This document shows positions 61,241 through 64,000 of a DNA stretch of 64,000 bases, one piece after another. The first letter of the stretch is position 1, and each line of letters begins with the position of its first letter. The notes beneath the pieces are model-generated. The model was not told the origin of the DNA, searched no databases, and saw nothing but the letters and a program-made list of their open reading frames with translations. The DNA is from Girardinichthys multiradiatus (Eukaryota; Chordata; Actinopteri; Cyprinodontiformes; Goodeidae). The stretch is from positions 7,199,814 to 7,263,813 of the forward strand of contig NC_061800.1 of NCBI RefSeq assembly GCF_021462225.1, given 5' to 3'. The position numbers and the translations under genes were made by a program.

Positions 61241-62585
61241 TTAAGTAACGGATAGAGTTGGGTAACTGTCTTCCATAGGAGAAATAGCTGTGGTGATGAA
61301 ACGGTTAAGCAGAGAACGAAGGCAGGGAATACAACAATATCCACACAATGTCAAAATTGCAGCAAACACTGCAAAGGAAATTATTACTGATGATACTAAA
61401 ATTTTATACTTCCCAAACATATCCAGCCAGGAGTCCCACATTGAGGTGCCTACTCCAGAATTCTCCTTCATTTTGCCACTTAGAGATCTCAAACCTTCTA
61501 TGCAACATTTTTCTCCAAAAATGGCACAAACTCCTCCTTTTTCTGCTAACATGTTCAAAGCAATTCTATTCTGGAATGCCATCAGGGAAGTTGAAGCCAA
61601 TTGGTCATGGACAGCTTCAAACCCGCTTTGTGTCCAATTTCCTAGTTTTTGCACAATGTAGTGAATATAATTGATCCTGTCTACGTTTTTGTTCATCGTA
61701 CACCACCAACAGATACTTGATTCAAATCTTGCAGCTACTTGATCAGTTAATTTATCTTCATCTATAGCACCTATGTATGTAGAGTCTCCCTCGGTCTGCC
61801 AAGCTACTGCTCTGCACTTTCTATTACGCCAATCATGTGGGTTTACACTAGATAGTCCATCTGTTACTTCATCTACATAGAATATACTGAAACTGGTAAC
61901 AATAAAGTAATTAGAGCACAGAGTCCCATTACATTTGAAGGTAATCGATCAAACAACCTGTCGTCATCACACCACCACCAAATGTCTCCTCTAGAGACTG
62001 GTTTAAAATACTTATTTACTTTTACAATTGCAGTACACCATACTGCAATGAGATTTCCCAATTTATTGCCTCTCTCTGTCATATTTATATATGTGTAGTT
62101 TCCAGTGGTGACCCGCTTATGGAATACTGATTTATCCTCATCTGCTGTGGTTACAGGAAAAACAGAATCCCAGTGCTGACACATTTCATTAGGATTAGTT
62201 TGATTCATTACTTCCATCACACAGGGTTGTGGTATCACAGCTGGAATTATTTGTAATAAAGCCCTGGGACCCATACACACAACACAATCTCTTTTAGTCA
62301 TGTTAGCCGCTTGCTCTACCATCAATAACCAGTTATTATTTGTCCCTGATACTCCAGTAATAACCTGGAACTAGTCATCTGTGGTTAAGTTTCCTAACAT
62401 AATTTTTACTCTCTTCGCTTTGTTACCTGGATTGCATTATCAGCTTTATAAACAACTTAAACAACTTCTTTTGATGACTAGCATAAGCAGTGGTGCCCCA
62501 CTCCGGTGTCCAATTTTTTCCTTCATTAGCTACCATCATGGACATAAACACAAATAAAACATACATGAGGTACAGCCATGGTGGG
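61241..62585 (-). pseudogene. Retroviral envelope glycoprotein, broken
   Basis: Remnant of a retroviral env (surface plus transmembrane subunits). The start, near 62570, has a hydrophobic signal-like stretch, then stops near 62440 and 62375. The surface part stays open from about 62325 to 61920, with several N-glycosylation sites (NMT, NYT, NQT) and many Cys and Trp residues, including a WWWC group. A frameshift near 61915 follows. The next frame stays open to 61241 and includes a CWWC motif, an immunosuppressive-like helix and a CX6CC motif (about 61528-61502). One membrane span (about 61402-61337) and a short tail complete it. These TM features are gamma-type. Broken; no functional product expected. 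Confidence 0.85.
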
Positions 62586-62874
62586 GATGGATTTATTCAC
62601 CAAAGGGACTCATTTTAGCCCATCCAGTCCTGTCAAAACTCATCAGATCTTTGGTACAAAACAAAAACTTTCTACCTACTCTTTTACTCACTTTCTTTTG
62701 TCCTGCTGTTCTACTTTGCAAGTCCATCAAAAATTACTACTTAGCCTTCTGACCTTTTCTGTTTTCCACAAACAGTAGGTTAATGGGGTTTATTTTGAAA
62801 CTTCCAGAAAGGTTTGTACCGGACTTTAATGTTGTAACCATGGCTGGGTCCCAACAAGGATAACCTAAGCCACT

Positions 62875-63430
62875 CTAACTATAAGCTTTATCAAAAAGGA
62901 AAGTTTTAATCCTAGCCTTAAAGTAGACAGGGTGTCTGTCTCACGGACTAAAACTGGGAGCTGGTTCCACAGGAGAGGAGCCTGATAACTAAAGGATCTG
63001 CCTCCCATTCTACTTCTAGAGACTCTAGGAACCACCAGTAAACCTGTTGTCTGAGAATGAAGTGCTCTGTTAGGAACATATGGAACAATCAGATCTCTGA
63101 TGTATGATGGAGCTAGATCATTAAGGGCTTTATATGTGAGGAGGAGAATTTTATATTCTATTCTGGATTTAACAGGGAGCCAATGAAGGGAAGCTAAAAT
63201 AGGAGAAATATGATCTCTTTTTTTAATTTTCAACTGAACTCTTGCTGCAGCATTTTGGATCAGCTGAAGGATTTTAACTGCATTTTGTGGACATCCTGAT
63301 AGTAAAGAATTACAATAGTCCAGCCTTGAAGTAACAAATGCATGGACTAGGTTTTCAGCGTTACTCCTGGATAGGATATTTCTAATTTTGGCAATGTTGG
63401 TGAAAGAAGGAAATCCTAGAAACTTGTTTA
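62875..63430 (-). pseudogene. L2-like LINE reverse transcriptase C-terminus
   Basis: A single minus-strand frame of about 180 codons, with motifs in order: NIAKIRNILS, ENLVHAFVTSRLDYCNSLLS, ILQLIQNAAARVQ, RDHISPILASLHWLPVKSRI, LLTYKALNDLAPSYIRDLI and LLWNQLPVLVRE. These are the conserved block after the RT active site in L2/CR1-type LINEs. The catalytic YADD part is not present in this stretch, so it is a 5'-truncated copy. Frame is intact over its length, suggesting limited decay. Confidence 0.88.
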
Positions 63431-63463
63431 ATTAGTGTGAATGCAGTAGGCATTCACACTAAT
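63431..63463. repeat. 14-bp perfect hairpin
   Basis: ATTAGTGTGAATGC (63431-63444) and GCATTCACACTAAT (63450-63463) are perfect inverse copies with a 5-base loop, at the 5' edge of the LINE fragment. Confidence 0.85.
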
Positions 63464-63549
63464 TCACTTCCATTCATTTTCATTCATTTCTATGGACTAA
63501 ACCTGACCCGACCCCCTAACCCTTTGACCATCTTCATAGGAGGCAACTA

Positions 63550-64000
63550 CTGGGGTTGGACAATGAAACTGAAACACCTGTCATTTTAGTGTGGGAAGTT
63601 TCATGGCTAAATTGGACCAGCCTGGTAGCCAGTCTTCATTGATTGCACATTGCACCAGTAAGAGCAGAGTGTGAAGGTTCAATTAGCAGGGTAAGAGCAC
63701 AGTGTTCCTCAAAATATTGAAATGCACACAACATTATGGGTGACATACCAGAGTTCAAAAGAGGACAAATTGTTGGTGCACATCTTGCTGGCGCATCTGT
63801 AACCAAGACAGCAAGTCTTTCTGATGTATCAAGAGCCACGGTATCCAGGGTAATGTCAGCATACCACCAAGAAGGACGAACCACATCCAGCAGGATTAAC
63901 TGTGGACGCAAGAGGAAGCTGTCTGAAAGGAATGTTCGGGTGCTAACCCGGATTGTATCCAAAAAACATAAAACCACGGCTGCCTGAATCACAGCAGAAT
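63550..64000 (+). mobile_element. DD36E Tc1 element, cut by window end
   Basis: Starts CTGGGGTTGGACAATGAAAC after a TA (63548-63549) and runs into the transposase N-terminal coding region. It continues past 64000, so its 3' half cannot be judged. Confidence 0.9.
63736..64000 (+). pseudogene. DD36E transposase N-terminus, one stop
   Basis: From ATG at 63736: MGDIPEFKRGQIVGAHLAGA, the HTH SRATVSRVMSAYHQEGRTTS, a basic GRKRKL stretch and VLTRIVSKKHKTT. A TGA at 63985-63987 stands where related copies have CAA (Gln). Compared with 32417-32424 it keeps the 8 bases lost there. The rest lies beyond the window. Confidence 0.88.

Larger units (their letters stand above)
60635..62765 (-). mobile_element. 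Endogenous retrovirus remnant (env plus 3' LTR)
   Basis: A minus-strand retroviral remnant. Env lies at 61241-62585, followed by a purine run (ACAGGGAGGAAA, 61034-61023) and an LTR (61022 down to 60635). No gag, protease, RT or integrase was recognised, so the 5' part is lost. It is an old copy with stops and a frameshift. The upstream limit is approximate. Confidence 0.8.
57711..62856 (-). mobile_element. 1.8 kb LTR-like family, copy 3, heavily interrupted
   Basis: The left end, TGTTGTGTGGCG, and the right end, CCATGGCTGGGTCCCAACA, match the two termini of 17551-19372 in reverse orientation. From 57711 to about 60030 the text follows that family, except for two clear insertions (57979-58068 and 58468-59493). 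The last 90 bp (about 62766-62856) again match it. Between them lie other repeats and a retroviral env with LTR, and about 560 bp of the family is missing. It reads as one old copy broken by serial insertions. Confidence 0.6.

Overview
This 64 kb window looks like a gene-poor, transposon-dense stretch of a teleost genome, most likely a percomorph fish. Several signs support this. A Rex3 (RTE-clade) LINE carries exact matches to the sites normally used to amplify fish Rex3. There are many Tc1/mariner copies, including transposases with DD36E and DD38E spacing. There are also an L2-type LINE, a chromodomain Ty3/Gypsy element, and a fish endogenous retrovirus env relic with gamma-type TM motifs. 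No complete host protein gene, rRNA, tRNA or CRISPR array was found. Three short stretches with coding-like reading and splice-like borders (15330-15423, 21945-22046, 22991-23084) are the only hints of host exons, so the window may lie in introns or between genes.

Layout. 0.6-6.4 kb: three decayed Tc1 elements, the last two abutting. 7.8-9.2 kb: two solo LTRs with perfect 5-bp target-site duplications. 9.6-11.0 kb: a Tc1 element split by a widespread fish repeat. 11.1-14.2 kb: a Jockey/I-like LINE with endonuclease and reverse transcriptase, itself split by a DNA-transposon-like insert. 16.9-21.4 kb: a three-level nest (solo LTR containing Rex3 containing a 1.8 kb LTR-like element). 23.4-24.9 kb: a Tc1 relic carrying a second Rex3. 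25.1-25.9 kb: a foldback element. 26.2-31.0 kb: Tc1 relics, a GGAT tract, another solo LTR and a second copy of the 1.8 kb family. 31.1-34.4 kb: a head-to-head Tc1 composite next to an almost intact DD38E Tc1. 35.7-40.6 kb: a degraded Gypsy provirus with both LTRs and a CTATC target duplication. A retroelement inserted in its pol carries a 62-residue membrane-protein-like ORF. 42.1-44.4 kb: an LTR-like repeat, then a Tc1 relic interrupted by a DD36E copy. 48.4-49.3 kb: 130 perfect GATA repeats fused to a Tc1 fragment. 50.7-52.2 kb: a Tc1 whose catalytic Glu is replaced by Lys. 57.7-62.9 kb: a mosaic in which the third copy of the 1.8 kb family is broken up by a LINE tail, a solo LTR, two fish repeats and a retroviral env with its 3' LTR. 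62.9-64 kb: an L2 fragment and the start of another DD36E Tc1 that runs off the window.

The coding sequences here are selfish-element genes: transposases that cut and paste at TA, LINE endonuclease/RT proteins that prime on nicked DNA, and Gypsy and retroviral pol/env. All recognised copies carry stops, frameshifts, truncations or a missing catalytic residue, so the locus reads as a layered fossil record rather than a working pathway. The most distinctive items are the palindromic Tc1 composite, the env mosaic, the small membrane ORF, the long GATA array and the three possible exons.
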